Below, one piece after another: positions 42,571 to 51,549 of a stretch of 64,000 nucleotides of DNA. Below the pieces are notes generated by a model that was given only the letters and a program-made list of their open reading frames with translations, searched no databases and was not told where the DNA came from. Each line of letters starts with the position of its first letter. Within the stretch, counting starts at the first letter, position 1. The stretch is from Nocardioides sp. (GTDB lineage: Bacteria > Actinomycetota > Actinomycetes > Propionibacteriales > Nocardioidaceae): NCBI RefSeq assembly GCF_030019515.1, contig NZ_JASEEQ010000011.1, forward strand, positions 99,513 to 163,512, written 5' to 3'. Made by a program: the position numbers and the translations under genes.

Positions 42571-43218
42571 TCACCAGCTCGGCCGGGGACCTCCGAACGG
42601 CAGCTCCACCAGCTGCGGTCCCAGGTGGGACACGTCGCGCAGGATCCAGTCGTCGCGCAGCAGCAGCAGCGCCGACGCGGGCCGCAGCACGATCCACAGC
42701 CACCGTCCACCGGCCTCCCCGGCCACCACGGACCGGTCGAACTCGTCGTCCGCGCTGCTGGTCGAGACGTCCCAGAGGCTCACCGCCTGGCTGCCGATCC
42801 GGATCCGCACCGCCGGCGGCCGGTGCCCGATCTCGGCGCCGGGATCGTCGTACCGGGTGCTCGCGCAGCGCGCACCGAGCCCGGTGCCCGCCTCCTCGGC
42901 CACCACCAGGACGTCCACCGGGCCGTCCAGCTCGCTGGTGCCCGACACGCAGGTCAGGGTGGCCCGGGTCCGCTCCGGTCCGTCCCCGACCGCCGCGAAG
43001 TCGGTCACGCTCCAGCCCGGGCTGAGCGGCCACGGCAGGTAGGTCGGGAACTGCCGCGAGACCGCCAGGTGCTCGCCGAACGCGTCGTACGTCGCCTCGC
43101 CGGCGTGCCACAGGGCGCGGGTCAGCCCGTGCTGGGGGCACGACCAACGTCCGTCGGGGTCGTCCGGCGCCTCCAGCACCGGACCGGAGCACCGCACACA
43201 GCTGGCCGCGAGCGACAT
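42571..43218 (-). CDS. conserved actinobacterial protein with zinc-ribbon-like N terminus (DUF6758-like)
   Basis: A 215-aa soluble protein. Its N terminus has CVRCSGP followed by WSCPQHG, a CxxC...C..H zinc-ribbon-like arrangement. The rest is beta-rich with LPWPLSPGWSVTDFAAVGD, DVLVVAEEAGTGLGAR and a C-terminal WILRDVSHLGPQLVELPFG. Similar proteins lie next to PHP genes in Nocardioides and Streptomyces relatives, but no function is known to me. Followed by a 209-bp gap without visible features. Confidence 0.7.
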   Translation of the reverse strand: MSLAASCVRCSGPVLEAPDDPDGRWSCPQHGLTRALWHAGEATYDAFGEHLAVSRQFPTYLPWPLSPGWSVTDFAAVGDGPERTRATLTCVSGTSELDGPVDVLVVAEEAGTGLGARCASTRYDDPGAEIGHRPPAVRIRIGSQAVSLWDVSTSSADDEFDRSVVAGEAGGRWLWIVLRPASALLLLRDDWILRDVSHLGPQLVELPFGGPRPSW

Positions 43219-43292
43219 GGGTCCACGGTGCGGATCGTGCGGTCAGGCGTCAAGGGCACAAGGTCCGGGTGCCGCTCGGCGGTGCGGTCCTC

Positions 43293-43347
43293 GCACCTGA
43301 CGTACCGGTCGGCGAAGGGGCCGATCCGCGACCTGTGCGTCAGGTGC
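43293..43347. repeat. double inverted repeat with GTCAGGTGC outer arms, copy 2
   Basis: GCACCTGACG (43293-43302) and CGTCAGGTGC (43338-43347) are perfect 10-bp arms. An inner GGTCGGCG...CGCGACC pairing gives a two-step hairpin like that at 12785-12839. It sits between the DUF6758-like and histidine phosphatase genes, which run in the same direction. Confidence 0.65.
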
Positions 43348-43366
43348 GCCGCCGCCAGGAGTCGAC

Positions 43367-43939
43367 TCAGGAGTTCCAGCAGCGCAGGACCGGGGTCTCC
43401 CGCTCGTAGCCGAGCACCGAGACCGTGGCGGTGTCGAGGCGGAGGTGCCGGCCGTCGGCGGCAGGGAGCTCCAGCCACCGCGCGGCCAGTGCGCGCAGCG
43501 CGTGCCCGTGGCCGAAGGCCAGCACCGGGCCGTCCGCGCCGCGGACGCGCGCGACCACGCGGTCCAGCCGACGGGTGACGTCCTCGGCGGTCTCGCCCCC
43601 GGGCGTCGGGTGGGTCCAGACCGTCCAGCCGGGGACCTGCTCGCGGATCTCCTCGGTCGTCGTGCCCTCGTAGTCGCCGTATGCCCACTCGACCAGGTCG
43701 TCGTCGGGGACGGCGTCCGGGAAGCCGGCGAGCTCGGCGGTACGCCGCGCCCGCAGCCGGGGGCTGGTCAGCACCAGTGCGAAGTCCTCGGCGGCCAGGC
43801 GGGGCGCCAGGGACCGGGCGACCTCCTCGCCCTCCGGCAGCAGCGGCAGGTCGGTGGTCGAGGTGTGCCGATGGTCGCGACTCCACTCGGTGGCGCCGTG
43901 CCGGACGACCCAGAGCTCGTGGGCGGGAGGCTGGTTCAC
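43367..43939 (-). CDS. histidine phosphatase family protein
   Basis: A 190-aa phosphoglycerate-mutase-like phosphatase. The catalytic RHG motif is VVRHGATEWS (H14), the second arginine lies in SPRLRARRTAE, an acidic EWAYGDYEG follows near residue 85, and the second histidine is in AFGHGHALRALA near residue 145. It dephosphorylates a small metabolite; the substrate is unknown. GTG at 43939 is the start. Confidence 0.88.
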   Translation of the reverse strand: MNQPPAHELWVVRHGATEWSRDHRHTSTTDLPLLPEGEEVARSLAPRLAAEDFALVLTSPRLRARRTAELAGFPDAVPDDDLVEWAYGDYEGTTTEEIREQVPGWTVWTHPTPGGETAEDVTRRLDRVVARVRGADGPVLAFGHGHALRALAARWLELPAADGRHLRLDTATVSVLGYERETPVLRCWNS

Positions 43940-43958
43940 CCGGTCATCAGAACACAGC

Positions 43959-45920
43959 TCAGTCGTCGGCGAGCACCACGACCCGGTCGCCGGGAAGGAC
44001 CCGGAAGGTCTCCGACTTGGCCGGGTTCACCCGCACCCCGAACGACGCGTCCGCGTCGGCCAGGGCCGCGGACTTGTACCCGATCGCGGTCTCGTTGCGC
44101 CGGGCGGCGCCCGCGACGATCGTCGCGAAGGAGACCTCGGCCCCCGGCTGGACGTACCACTCCGCGGGCCGCAGGTAGATCTCGCTGCCCTCGTTGCCGA
44201 GCAGCTGGCCGAAGACCAGCTCCAGCCGGGGGTCCTCGGAGAGCTGGGTGACCAGCAGGCTCACGATCTCGCCGCTGACGACCACGTCGTCGACGTGCGC
44301 GACCTGCGCCAGCACCCGGTTGCGGTCGTCGAGCATCTCGCTGACCACCGGCGTCGCCGCGTCGAAGCGGGACAGGATGTCGCGCACGTGCAGCAGCGTG
44401 ACGAGGGTGCGGGCGTCGGCGGCCTGCGGCGCCAGGTCGTCGGAGTAGCAGAGCACGATCACCTGGTCGAGCCCGTCGACGACGTACTGCTCCAGCGTCG
44501 CACGGTCGGTGGTCGGGCCGGGGGCCACCGTGACCGCGAGGTTGGTGAGTCCGGGCACGCTCGGCACGGCGTACGACGTCAGCACGGTCAGCGTCGAACC
44601 GGGCGGGGCGTAGTGGTCGAGCTCGCGGACGACGATGGGCGCTCGCTCGTTCCAGCCGATCAGCAGCGCCCGGGCGGGATGCTCCTCGCCCGCGACCGCG
44701 GTGCCGAGCAGGTCGACGTCGGGGCGCGCGACGGCGTCGGGCTCGCCCCGGAGGGTCGAGTCGTCCTCCGCGACCACGATCAGCGTGTGCCCGGCGATGA
44801 CGGTGCCGGGCAACGGGTTCAGGGTCGGCACCCCGTCCGCGATCAGGCCGATCACGGACGCGCTCTCGAAGGCGAGCTGCGCGTCCGCGTACGTCGTCCC
44901 GTCGAGCCGGTGGTCCTCGAGGAAGTAGATCTCGTCGCCGTCGTAGTCGAACAGCTCGGTGTAGACGGCCGCGGCGCCGGACTGCCGGGAGGTCTGCACG
45001 ACGAGCTTGGCCACCGTCTCGCGGATGTCGAGGAGCACGGTGCGCTCGGCGCCGACCAGGCGGGCCGCCTCGAGGTTGGTCGGGTTGCGGATCTCGGCGA
45101 CGATCCGCGGGCCGTCCGGGCCGGCGTGGGTCAGCGCCAGCAGCGACTTGATGACCTCGCTGTCGGGGTCGTCGGAGCCCTCCGGGGCGAGCAGGATCAC
45201 CGAGCGCGCGGTCGGGTGGCTGCTCAGCGCGAGATCGTCGAGGTCCATCGGCGACCCGGAGCGGCAGATCACCCGGGTGCCTCGGAAGTCGTCGACCTTG
45301 GCGCGCAGGTCGTCCTCCATCTCGACCTTGTCGCGGTCGGCGAGGATCACGATGACCGGCTTGCGGCGGCTCTCGTTGGCGATCGTCAGCTCGCGCACGA
45401 TCGTGAAGATCGAGTCCGACCAGCCGAGGATCACCGTGTGGTCCCTCTCGAGCACGATGGAGCGGCCACGGCGCAGCTCGGCGAGCTTGGTGTCGATGCC
45501 GGCGGCGATCACGCCGATCAGCGCGCTGACGATGAACAGGCCTCCGATCGTCAGCAGCAGCATCGTCAGCAGGAACCGCCAGGGACTCTCGCCGTCCCCC
45601 GCGACCGTGCCGGGGTCGAGCGCGTGGAACAGGCTCTGGATCAGCTCCCGGAAGAACCCACCTTCGCTCCCGCCGCGCAGGCTGAAGACACTCACGAGGA
45701 CCGTGAACACCACGATCAGGGCCACCGTGGCGACGCACAGCCACATGATCAGCGCGGGCGTGCCTCGCGACATGCTGTTGTCGAAGCCGTAGCGGAGCCG
45801 GTCGCCCCAGCCCGAGCGCGGCGCGTTCGCCGCCCGGGCCGGCGCCGAGCCGGTCGTGCCGTGCGGCTGGGCCATCGCCTTCGCCGTACGCTGCCGCAGC
45901 TGCTGCCCCGTGCGCGCCAT
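43959..45920 (-). CDS. CASTOR/POLLUX-type ion channel with RCK-like NAD-binding domains
   Basis: A 653-aa membrane protein. Two or three N-terminal hydrophobic helices (ALIMWLCVATVALIVVFTVL, FLLTMLLLTIGGLFIVSALIGVIAAGI) flank a short loop lacking the TVGYG filter. A cytoplasmic region follows with an RCK-like block (TVILGWSDSIFTIVREL, then LADRDKVEMEDDLR) and Castor_Poll_mid-type VAEIRNPTNLEAARLVGAE. A second dinucleotide-like fold starts at ALLIGWNERAPIV. Plant CASTOR/POLLUX are nuclear cation channels; the bacterial role is likely K+ or Ca2+ related. Confidence 0.87.
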   Translation of the reverse strand: MARTGQQLRQRTAKAMAQPHGTTGSAPARAANAPRSGWGDRLRYGFDNSMSRGTPALIMWLCVATVALIVVFTVLVSVFSLRGGSEGGFFRELIQSLFHALDPGTVAGDGESPWRFLLTMLLLTIGGLFIVSALIGVIAAGIDTKLAELRRGRSIVLERDHTVILGWSDSIFTIVRELTIANESRRKPVIVILADRDKVEMEDDLRAKVDDFRGTRVICRSGSPMDLDDLALSSHPTARSVILLAPEGSDDPDSEVIKSLLALTHAGPDGPRIVAEIRNPTNLEAARLVGAERTVLLDIRETVAKLVVQTSRQSGAAAVYTELFDYDGDEIYFLEDHRLDGTTYADAQLAFESASVIGLIADGVPTLNPLPGTVIAGHTLIVVAEDDSTLRGEPDAVARPDVDLLGTAVAGEEHPARALLIGWNERAPIVVRELDHYAPPGSTLTVLTSYAVPSVPGLTNLAVTVAPGPTTDRATLEQYVVDGLDQVIVLCYSDDLAPQAADARTLVTLLHVRDILSRFDAATPVVSEMLDDRNRVLAQVAHVDDVVVSGEIVSLLVTQLSEDPRLELVFGQLLGNEGSEIYLRPAEWYVQPGAEVSFATIVAGAARRNETAIGYKSAALADADASFGVRVNPAKSETFRVLPGDRVVVLADD

Positions 45921-46028
45921 CGTCCCTCTTCCCGCAGGCCCGCTCGTCAGGCACGTGCTCACGGAATGGTGGACCACGTTGGCCGAAGTGGCACTGCTTT
46001 TCGACCAACCCGTGCCACGATGCGGCGC

Positions 46029-47210
46029 ATGGACCTCCCCCGGGCGCGCCTGGCGACAGCCGCCGGCTTCCTCAGCCAGGGCCTGATCCTGCTGAGCCTG
46101 ACGACCCGCCTGCCGGAGTTCCAGGATCGCTGGCACCTCTCCGACGTACAGCTCTCCCTGATCCTGCTGATGATGATCCTGCTGGCCGGCGCCGGCTCGG
46201 TGGCCGCCGAGGCCCTCGCCAAGCGCCGCGACAGCGCGCTGCTGCTCCGCACCGGGCTGCTGATCGTCGCGGTCGGGGTGCCCGTGCTGTGCACGGCCCG
46301 GACGACCGGGATGTTCGTGGCCGGCATCGCGGTCTACGGCTTCGGACTGGGCATCGTCGACGCGAGCACCAACATGCAGGCGGTCGCGCTCGAGCACCGC
46401 TACGCGCGCCCGATCCTGCCGTCCTTCCACGGCGCCTGGACGCTCGGCGGCGTGCTCGGCGCCGCGGTGACCCTGGCGACCTCGCACCTGCCACTCTCCG
46501 CGAACGCCGCGGTCGGCGTGATCCCGCTGCTGGTCGCGTTCCTGCCGTTCCTCCCGCGTGACCACGGACCTACCGAGCTCGCCGCGCAGGTCGCGGTCCC
46601 GTGGCGGCCGATCCTCCTGGTGGGGACCGCGATGGTGCTCTTCTACATGGTCGACACCGCCGTGCAGACCTGGGGACCGCTGTTCCTCGACCACACCTTC
46701 CCCACCCCCGCGCGGTACGTCGCGCTCGCGGCGCTGGCCTACCTGCTCGTCAGCGGCGCCGTGCGGCTGGCCGGGGACGGCCTGGTGCGCCGCTTCGGCC
46801 CGGTCCCGGTGCTGCGGGCCGGCGCGCTCGTGGGCGCGGCGGCGCTCGCCGTCGTGGTCTTCTCGCCCGGCTGGCAGGTGGCGGTCCTCGGCTTCGCCCT
46901 GCTCGGTGGCGGGGTCGCGGTGGTCGCCCCGCTGAGCTTCTCGGCGGCGGCCCGGATCGCGGGCGCGGCGGAGGACGGCGAGGAGTTCGAGCCCGCCGTC
47001 CGGCAGGCGCGCGTGGACGCGGTGATCGCCCGGTTCAACCAGTTCAACTACGTCGGCGCGCTGCTCGGCTCGGTGCTCACCGGCCTCATCGGCGCCGACT
47101 CGCTGCGGATCGGCTTCGCCGTCCCCATGGTCCTGGTGCTCGGCATCGTGCCGCTGGCGCCGGCGTTCGCGCCTCGCATCGCCGCGCGACTCGTGTCCCG
47201 TCAGGACTGA
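46029..47210 (+). CDS. MFS transporter
   Basis: A 393-aa major facilitator with about 12 transmembrane helices. The first helix starts LATAAGFLSQGLILLSL, with TRLPEFQDRWHLSDVQLSLILL following as in the FucP/AraJ-like group. IVDASTNMQAVALEHRY near residue 120 marks the family. Sugar- or drug-type proton symport is likely but the substrate is unknown. ATG at 46029 is preferred; another lies 9 bp upstream. Divergent from the CASTOR/POLLUX-like gene. Confidence 0.85.
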   Translation: MDLPRARLATAAGFLSQGLILLSLTTRLPEFQDRWHLSDVQLSLILLMMILLAGAGSVAAEALAKRRDSALLLRTGLLIVAVGVPVLCTARTTGMFVAGIAVYGFGLGIVDASTNMQAVALEHRYARPILPSFHGAWTLGGVLGAAVTLATSHLPLSANAAVGVIPLLVAFLPFLPRDHGPTELAAQVAVPWRPILLVGTAMVLFYMVDTAVQTWGPLFLDHTFPTPARYVALAALAYLLVSGAVRLAGDGLVRRFGPVPVLRAGALVGAAALAVVVFSPGWQVAVLGFALLGGGVAVVAPLSFSAAARIAGAAEDGEEFEPAVRQARVDAVIARFNQFNYVGALLGSVLTGLIGADSLRIGFAVPMVLVLGIVPLAPAFAPRIAARLVSRQD

Positions 47211-47231
47211 GGGTCCGTCGGCCGCTCACCG

Positions 47232-47765
47232 CTAGCTCGGTGCGGGGCCACTCCAGTTGCGGTCCGGCTGCGGGACCGGGCGGCCGGGCTGCTCGCCGCC
47301 GCGCGCCTCCAGGTAGCTGTTCTTGGGCACCATCACCTTGCGGCGGAAGATGCACACGACCTTGCCGTCCTGGTTGTAGCCGATGGTCTCCACGTGGACC
47401 ACGCCACGGTCGTCCTTGGACGTCGACTCCCACTTGTCGAGCACCGTGGTCTCGCCGTACAGCGTGTCCCCGTGGAAGGTGGGCGCCACGTGCCGCAGGG
47501 ACTCGATCTCGAGGTTGGCGATCGCCTTGCCGGAGATGTCCGGCACGCTCATGCCGAGCAGGATCGAGTAGACGTAGTTGCCGACCACGACGTTCTTCTC
47601 GAACTGGGTCGTCTCCTCCGCGTAGTGCACGTCGAGGTGCAGCGGGTGGTGGTTCATCGTCAGGAGACAGAACAGGTGGTCGTCGTACTCGGTGACCGTC
47701 TTCCCGGGCCAGTGCTTGTAGGTCGCGCCGACCTCGAACTCCTCGTAGCTGCGTCCGAACTGCAT
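47232..47765 (-). CDS. MaoC family dehydratase
   Basis: A 177-aa hot-dog-fold hydratase. It has FGRSYEEFEVGATYKHWPGKTVTEYDDHLFC at the start and the MaoC hydratase motif around NHHPLHLDVHYAEET (aspartate and histidine near residues 42-48). Similar proteins act on beta-methylmalyl/mesaconyl-CoA or enoyl-CoA. ATG at 47765 is preferred over GTG six bases upstream. It lies in convergent orientation to the MFS gene. Confidence 0.85.
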   Translation of the reverse strand: MQFGRSYEEFEVGATYKHWPGKTVTEYDDHLFCLLTMNHHPLHLDVHYAEETTQFEKNVVVGNYVYSILLGMSVPDISGKAIANLEIESLRHVAPTFHGDTLYGETTVLDKWESTSKDDRGVVHVETIGYNQDGKVVCIFRRKVMVPKNSYLEARGGEQPGRPVPQPDRNWSGPAPS

Positions 47766-47834
47766 GCGCACACTCTGCCCGGCCTCGGACCCGGTCGCAC
47801 CGTGGCCTATCTCACCAGCAGCCGGACGTGGGCT

Positions 47835-48017
47835 TCAGGAGCCCCCGCCGCCGGCCTTGCGGCGATGCAGCCGCGGGCCACCGCCGGAGACCTCGGAGCC
47901 GTGCGCCTTCTCCCGGATCGGGCCGTCCTGGTGGACGCCCTTCTCCTTCGCGTTCTTCCGGTCGAGCGCCTCACGCATCTTGGTCTTGAGGTCGTCGTTG
48001 GCGTTCGAGTCGGTCAT
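47835..48017 (-). CDS. DUF5302-like small basic protein
   Basis: A 60-aa protein, highly charged, with DDLKTKMREALDRKNAKEKGVH at residues 8-29, the core of the DUF5302 family, and a basic, glycine-rich tail (PRLHRRKAGGGGS). It has no membrane segment. A GGAGGATCC ribosome site precedes the ATG at 48017. The function is unknown; such proteins are widespread in actinobacteria. Confidence 0.75.
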   Translation of the reverse strand: MTDSNANDDLKTKMREALDRKNAKEKGVHQDGPIREKAHGSEVSGGGPRLHRRKAGGGGS

Positions 48018-48152
48018 GGATCCTCCACGGGTCGAGCCGGCCAGTGCTGCCATCTAGTGTTGCCACCCGGTCCTGCGAACCGGTCCCTCCACCCTTGCAC
48101 GACCGCCCCGAACGCGCCACGGACTTCGGTCCCGCCGCGCCCGGCCGGTCGC

Positions 48153-49172
48153 TCAGGACACGTTCGGCGTCGGGCTGCCGGTCGGCGTCGGGGTCGGCGA
48201 CGTGGTGGGCGTCGGGCAGTCGGTCGGAGTGATCACCGGCGGCAGCTCGGCCTGGGCGATGATCATCGGGTGGTCGGTGGACTTGCGGATCCGGGGACCG
48301 CGGTTGGCGACGTAGCCGCTGAACGTGGTCTCCGGTGAGCCGAAGATCCAGTCGATGTACGTCGGGCGCGTGGGCGCGCACGTCCGGCCGTCGTTCATGC
48401 CGCCGCTGGCCGAGACCATGTCGGTGCCCGACGTCATCCGGCAGTAGTAGATGTCGCGCTCGTTCATGTCGCCGGTGACGTAGACGGGCAGCCCACTCTC
48501 GGCGCGCAGGCGGTTGACCAGCGCGACCTCGATGTCGGTGGCCTGCTTGCGCCACTTCGCCGCGTGGCCGCGGGCGTCGGCCGGGTTGTGGAAGGAGGAG
48601 AAGTAGGCCTGCTGGCCGGACTGCAGGTTGCGCAGCAGCACGACCGGCATCCGCAGGATCGTGCCATGGAAGTACGGGATCTTCACCCAGCTCGCGCTGA
48701 CCAGCTCCCACTCGTCGACCTTCCAGGCGACCGAGTTGCGCATCCCCCTCTTGCCCCACAGCAGGCCCGGGTAGGTGGCGTACGTGCCCGCGGTCTCCTC
48801 GAGGAAGGTCTGGTACTGCGGGTTCTGGAACTCCTGAAGCCCGATGACGTCGACGCCGTTGGCCTGGATCACCTTCGTCAGCCACCGCATCCGCTGCTCG
48901 CCGGAGGCCCAGCCCGTCCTGTTCCCGCCGGGCTCCGTGTGGTCGGCGCCGAGCACGTTGAGCGAGCTGATCGTGACCTGGGTGGCCAGGCCCGGCGTCG
49001 GCGTGGTGGTCGGGGTCGGGCTCGTGGTGGCGTTGCCCTCCGCGAGGCGGGCGGACTCGCCACCCTCCCCGGCCCCGCCTGCGACGCGGAGCACCAGGGC
49101 GCCGAGCACCATGCCCAGCAGCAGGGCCGCGACGACGGCAGCACGAGAGCGCGAACGGGGGTCGGACAGCAT
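48153..49172 (-). CDS. secreted endonuclease/exonuclease/phosphatase family protein, copy 1
   Basis: A 339-aa exported EEP hydrolase. An N-terminal signal-anchor (AAVVAALLLGMVLGALVL) precedes a Thr/Pro linker. Catalytic-site landmarks are present: SSLNVLG (Asn), IGLQEF (Glu), FSSFHNP, GDMNERD (Asp-Asn) and the terminal STDHPMI (Asp-His). The C-terminal tail is TPTPTPTGSPTP-rich. It resembles sphingomyelinase/DNase I-type phosphodiesterases. A paralogue is encoded at 57215-58306. Confidence 0.86.
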   Translation of the reverse strand: MLSDPRSRSRAAVVAALLLGMVLGALVLRVAGGAGEGGESARLAEGNATTSPTPTTTPTPGLATQVTISSLNVLGADHTEPGGNRTGWASGEQRMRWLTKVIQANGVDVIGLQEFQNPQYQTFLEETAGTYATYPGLLWGKRGMRNSVAWKVDEWELVSASWVKIPYFHGTILRMPVVLLRNLQSGQQAYFSSFHNPADARGHAAKWRKQATDIEVALVNRLRAESGLPVYVTGDMNERDIYYCRMTSGTDMVSASGGMNDGRTCAPTRPTYIDWIFGSPETTFSGYVANRGPRIRKSTDHPMIIAQAELPPVITPTDCPTPTTSPTPTPTGSPTPNVS

Positions 49173-49254
49173 CAGGTCCTCCGGGGAAGGTAGGGCGACG
49201 GAAGAACTCTAACGTCACATCCGTCACACCGGCCCCATTGGCGGCGTCCGCGCG

Positions 49255-50460
49255 TCAGCCCTTGAGCTGGTAGTCCTTGAGCAGCGAGCGGCCGATGATC
49301 ATCTTCTGGATGTCCGAGGTGCCCTCGCCGATCAGCATGAACGCCGCCTCGCGGTACAGCCGCTCGATCTCGTACTCCTTGGAGTAGCCGTAGCCGCCGT
49401 GGATCCGGAAGGAGTCCTGGACCACCTCGTTGCAGTACTCCGCAGCCAGCATCTTGGCCATCCCGGCCTCGACGTCGTTGCGCTCGCCGCGGTCCTTGAT
49501 CCGGGCGGACCGGACCATCATCGCGTGCGCGGTCTCGACCTTGGTCGCCATCTCCGCGAGACGGAACAGGATCGCCTGGTGCTCGGCGATCGGCTTGCCG
49601 AAGGTCTCGCGCTGCTGGGCGTAGGCGATGGCCAGCTCGAAGGCGCGGTTGGCGATGCCGACGGCCCGGGCCGCGACGTTGACCCGGCCGACCTCGACGC
49701 CGTCCATCATCTGGTAGAAGCCCTGGCCGGGGGCGCCGCCCAGGACCTGGTCGGCGGAGACCCGGTGGCCCTCGAAGACCGCCTCGGTGGTCTCCACGCC
49801 CTTGTAGCCCATCTTGTCCAGCTTGCCCGGGATCGTCAGGCCGGGGGCGGTCTCGCCGAAGCCCGGCTCCTTCTCCACCAGGAAGGTCGTCATGTTCTTG
49901 TAGACCGAATCGGCACCCTCGTCGGTCTTCACGAGCACCGCGACGAGGTTGGACGTGCCGCCGTTGGTCAGCCACATCTTCTGGCCGTCGATGACGTAGT
50001 CGCCTGAACCATCGGGGTCCTTCGTCGCCTTCGTCTTCACCGCCGCCACGTCCGAGCCCAGGCCCGGCTCCGACATCGAGAACGCGCCCCGGACCTCCCC
50101 GGTCGCCATCTTCGGCAGGTACTTGCGCTTCTGCTCCTCCGTGCCGTGCTTCATCAGCATGTAGGCCACGATGAAGTGCGTGTTGATCACGCCGGACACG
50201 CTCATCCAGCCGCGCGCGATCTCCTCCACGCACAGCGCGTAGGTCAGCAGCGACTCGCCCAGCCCGTCGTACTCCTCGGGGATCGTGAGCCCGAAGATCC
50301 CGAGCTCCTTGAGCCCGTCGATGATCTCCTGCGGATACTCGTCCGCGTGCTCCAGCTCGGTGGCGACCGGGAGGATCCGCTCCTCCACGAACGTCCGGAC
50401 CGCCTTGAGGATCTCGGTCTGGTCCTCGGTCAGTCCCTCGGTCTCACACAGGCGGCCCAT
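49255..50460 (-). CDS. acyl-CoA dehydrogenase
   Basis: A 401-aa flavoenzyme of short/medium acyl-CoA oxidation. Signatures include GAFSMSEPGLGSDVAAVKTKA near residue 124, DGQKMWLTNGGTSNL near residue 157, RETFGKPIAEHQAI near residue 275 and the C-terminal QDSFRIHGGYGYSKEYEIERLYREA, whose glutamate is the catalytic-base region. ATG at 50460 is preceded by a weak ribosome site. It is a single housekeeping gene inside the envelope cluster. Confidence 0.92.
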   Translation of the reverse strand: MGRLCETEGLTEDQTEILKAVRTFVEERILPVATELEHADEYPQEIIDGLKELGIFGLTIPEEYDGLGESLLTYALCVEEIARGWMSVSGVINTHFIVAYMLMKHGTEEQKRKYLPKMATGEVRGAFSMSEPGLGSDVAAVKTKATKDPDGSGDYVIDGQKMWLTNGGTSNLVAVLVKTDEGADSVYKNMTTFLVEKEPGFGETAPGLTIPGKLDKMGYKGVETTEAVFEGHRVSADQVLGGAPGQGFYQMMDGVEVGRVNVAARAVGIANRAFELAIAYAQQRETFGKPIAEHQAILFRLAEMATKVETAHAMMVRSARIKDRGERNDVEAGMAKMLAAEYCNEVVQDSFRIHGGYGYSKEYEIERLYREAAFMLIGEGTSDIQKMIIGRSLLKDYQLKG

Positions 50461-50513
50461 TGGCGTCCTCTCGGTCGGCGGCGTCCCGGCAGCGGGACCA
50501 ACTCGCGGGTAAC

Positions 50514-51545
50514 CTACTTCTTCTTCCCCGTCCTGGCCCATGTGAGATCACGCACCGCGTGAGAAAGGCCACGCACGGCCGCCTCGAGCTGCTGCTCGAC
50601 GGACACGGCGTCGGGCTGAACCCCGGGGACGGGGTGGGAGGTCAGCTCCCCGAGATCGCCGACCACCGGGCAGCCGAGCTTGCGGAGCGCGGCGATCTCC
50701 CGCTCGGAGCGCTGGTAGACCCAGGGCTCGTCGAGGCCGAGCACCGGCTCGTCGCGGCGGTGCCGGGCCATGCCGTTCTTCGCCAGCGCCCGCTTCACCT
50801 TCTGGTGGTAGGCACCGCGCGAGAGCGGGTCGGCGGCGAGCTCGTCGTTGAGCTGCCGCAGGACGAGCGTGGAGGCGAGCCCGAGGGACGGGTTGGCCGG
50901 AACCTCCAGGCTGCACGACTCCGGGTCGATCCCGAGGACCTCGGCGTACCGGTCCCAGAGCAGTCGGCTCGGGGCACCCTTCGGGGGCGCGGTCACGAGC
51001 ACGACGTTCTCGGTGCCGACCACCGCCGCCCAGCGACGCGCCATCGAGGCCACGCCCTGCTGGCGCCAGAAGGACTTCGCGAGGGCGGAGTCGTTGCGGT
51101 CCTCACGGATCGCGACCAGGTAGTCCTCCCAGGTCGCGCGGCCGCCGTTCTGGACCGACTCCTGCCACATGCTCGGGATGCTCCGGGCCAGGTCGCGCAC
51201 CGTGAGCACGACGGTCACCGGGGTCGAGCCGAGGGAGCCGACGATCTGCTCGATCTTGCTGGGCTTGCGGGCGCCGAAGAACTCCACGGAGAACAGGGCG
51301 GTGCCGGGCCAGGCCTCGGCCTCCCGGACGATCCGGGCCCAGGGCCCGTCGGGCGCGATCTCCGGCTGGCCCTTGCCGCCGTGCTCGATCGCGTCCTGGG
51401 CCGCCTTGATCTGGTCGCGCCACTTCCGCCCCAGGAAGCTGACGCCCTGCCCGCGCAGGGCCTCGCGGTTGTGGGAGACGACGTTCTGCAGGAACGTCGT
51501 TCCGGACTTCATCGTCCCGGCGTGCAGGACCATCCGCTCGGCCAC
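50514..51545 (-). CDS. sulfotransferase family protein, copy 1
   Basis: A 343-aa PAPS-dependent sulfotransferase-like protein. The 5'-phosphosulfate loop is MKSGTTFLQNVV (residues 11-22), and the 3'-phosphate region is LTVRDLARSIPSMWQESV near residue 118. It is cytoplasmic with no signal peptide. The acceptor is unknown; carbohydrate or lipid sulfation is the family precedent. GTG at 51545 lies 4 bp beyond the preceding PLD-like gene, so the two are co-transcribed. Confidence 0.83.
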   Translation of the reverse strand: MAERMVLHAGTMKSGTTFLQNVVSHNREALRGQGVSFLGRKWRDQIKAAQDAIEHGGKGQPEIAPDGPWARIVREAEAWPGTALFSVEFFGARKPSKIEQIVGSLGSTPVTVVLTVRDLARSIPSMWQESVQNGGRATWEDYLVAIREDRNDSALAKSFWRQQGVASMARRWAAVVGTENVVLVTAPPKGAPSRLLWDRYAEVLGIDPESCSLEVPANPSLGLASTLVLRQLNDELAADPLSRGAYHQKVKRALAKNGMARHRRDEPVLGLDEPWVYQRSEREIAALRKLGCPVVGDLGELTSHPVPGVQPDAVSVEQQLEAAVRGLSHAVRDLTWARTGKKK

Positions 51546-51549
51546 GTGA

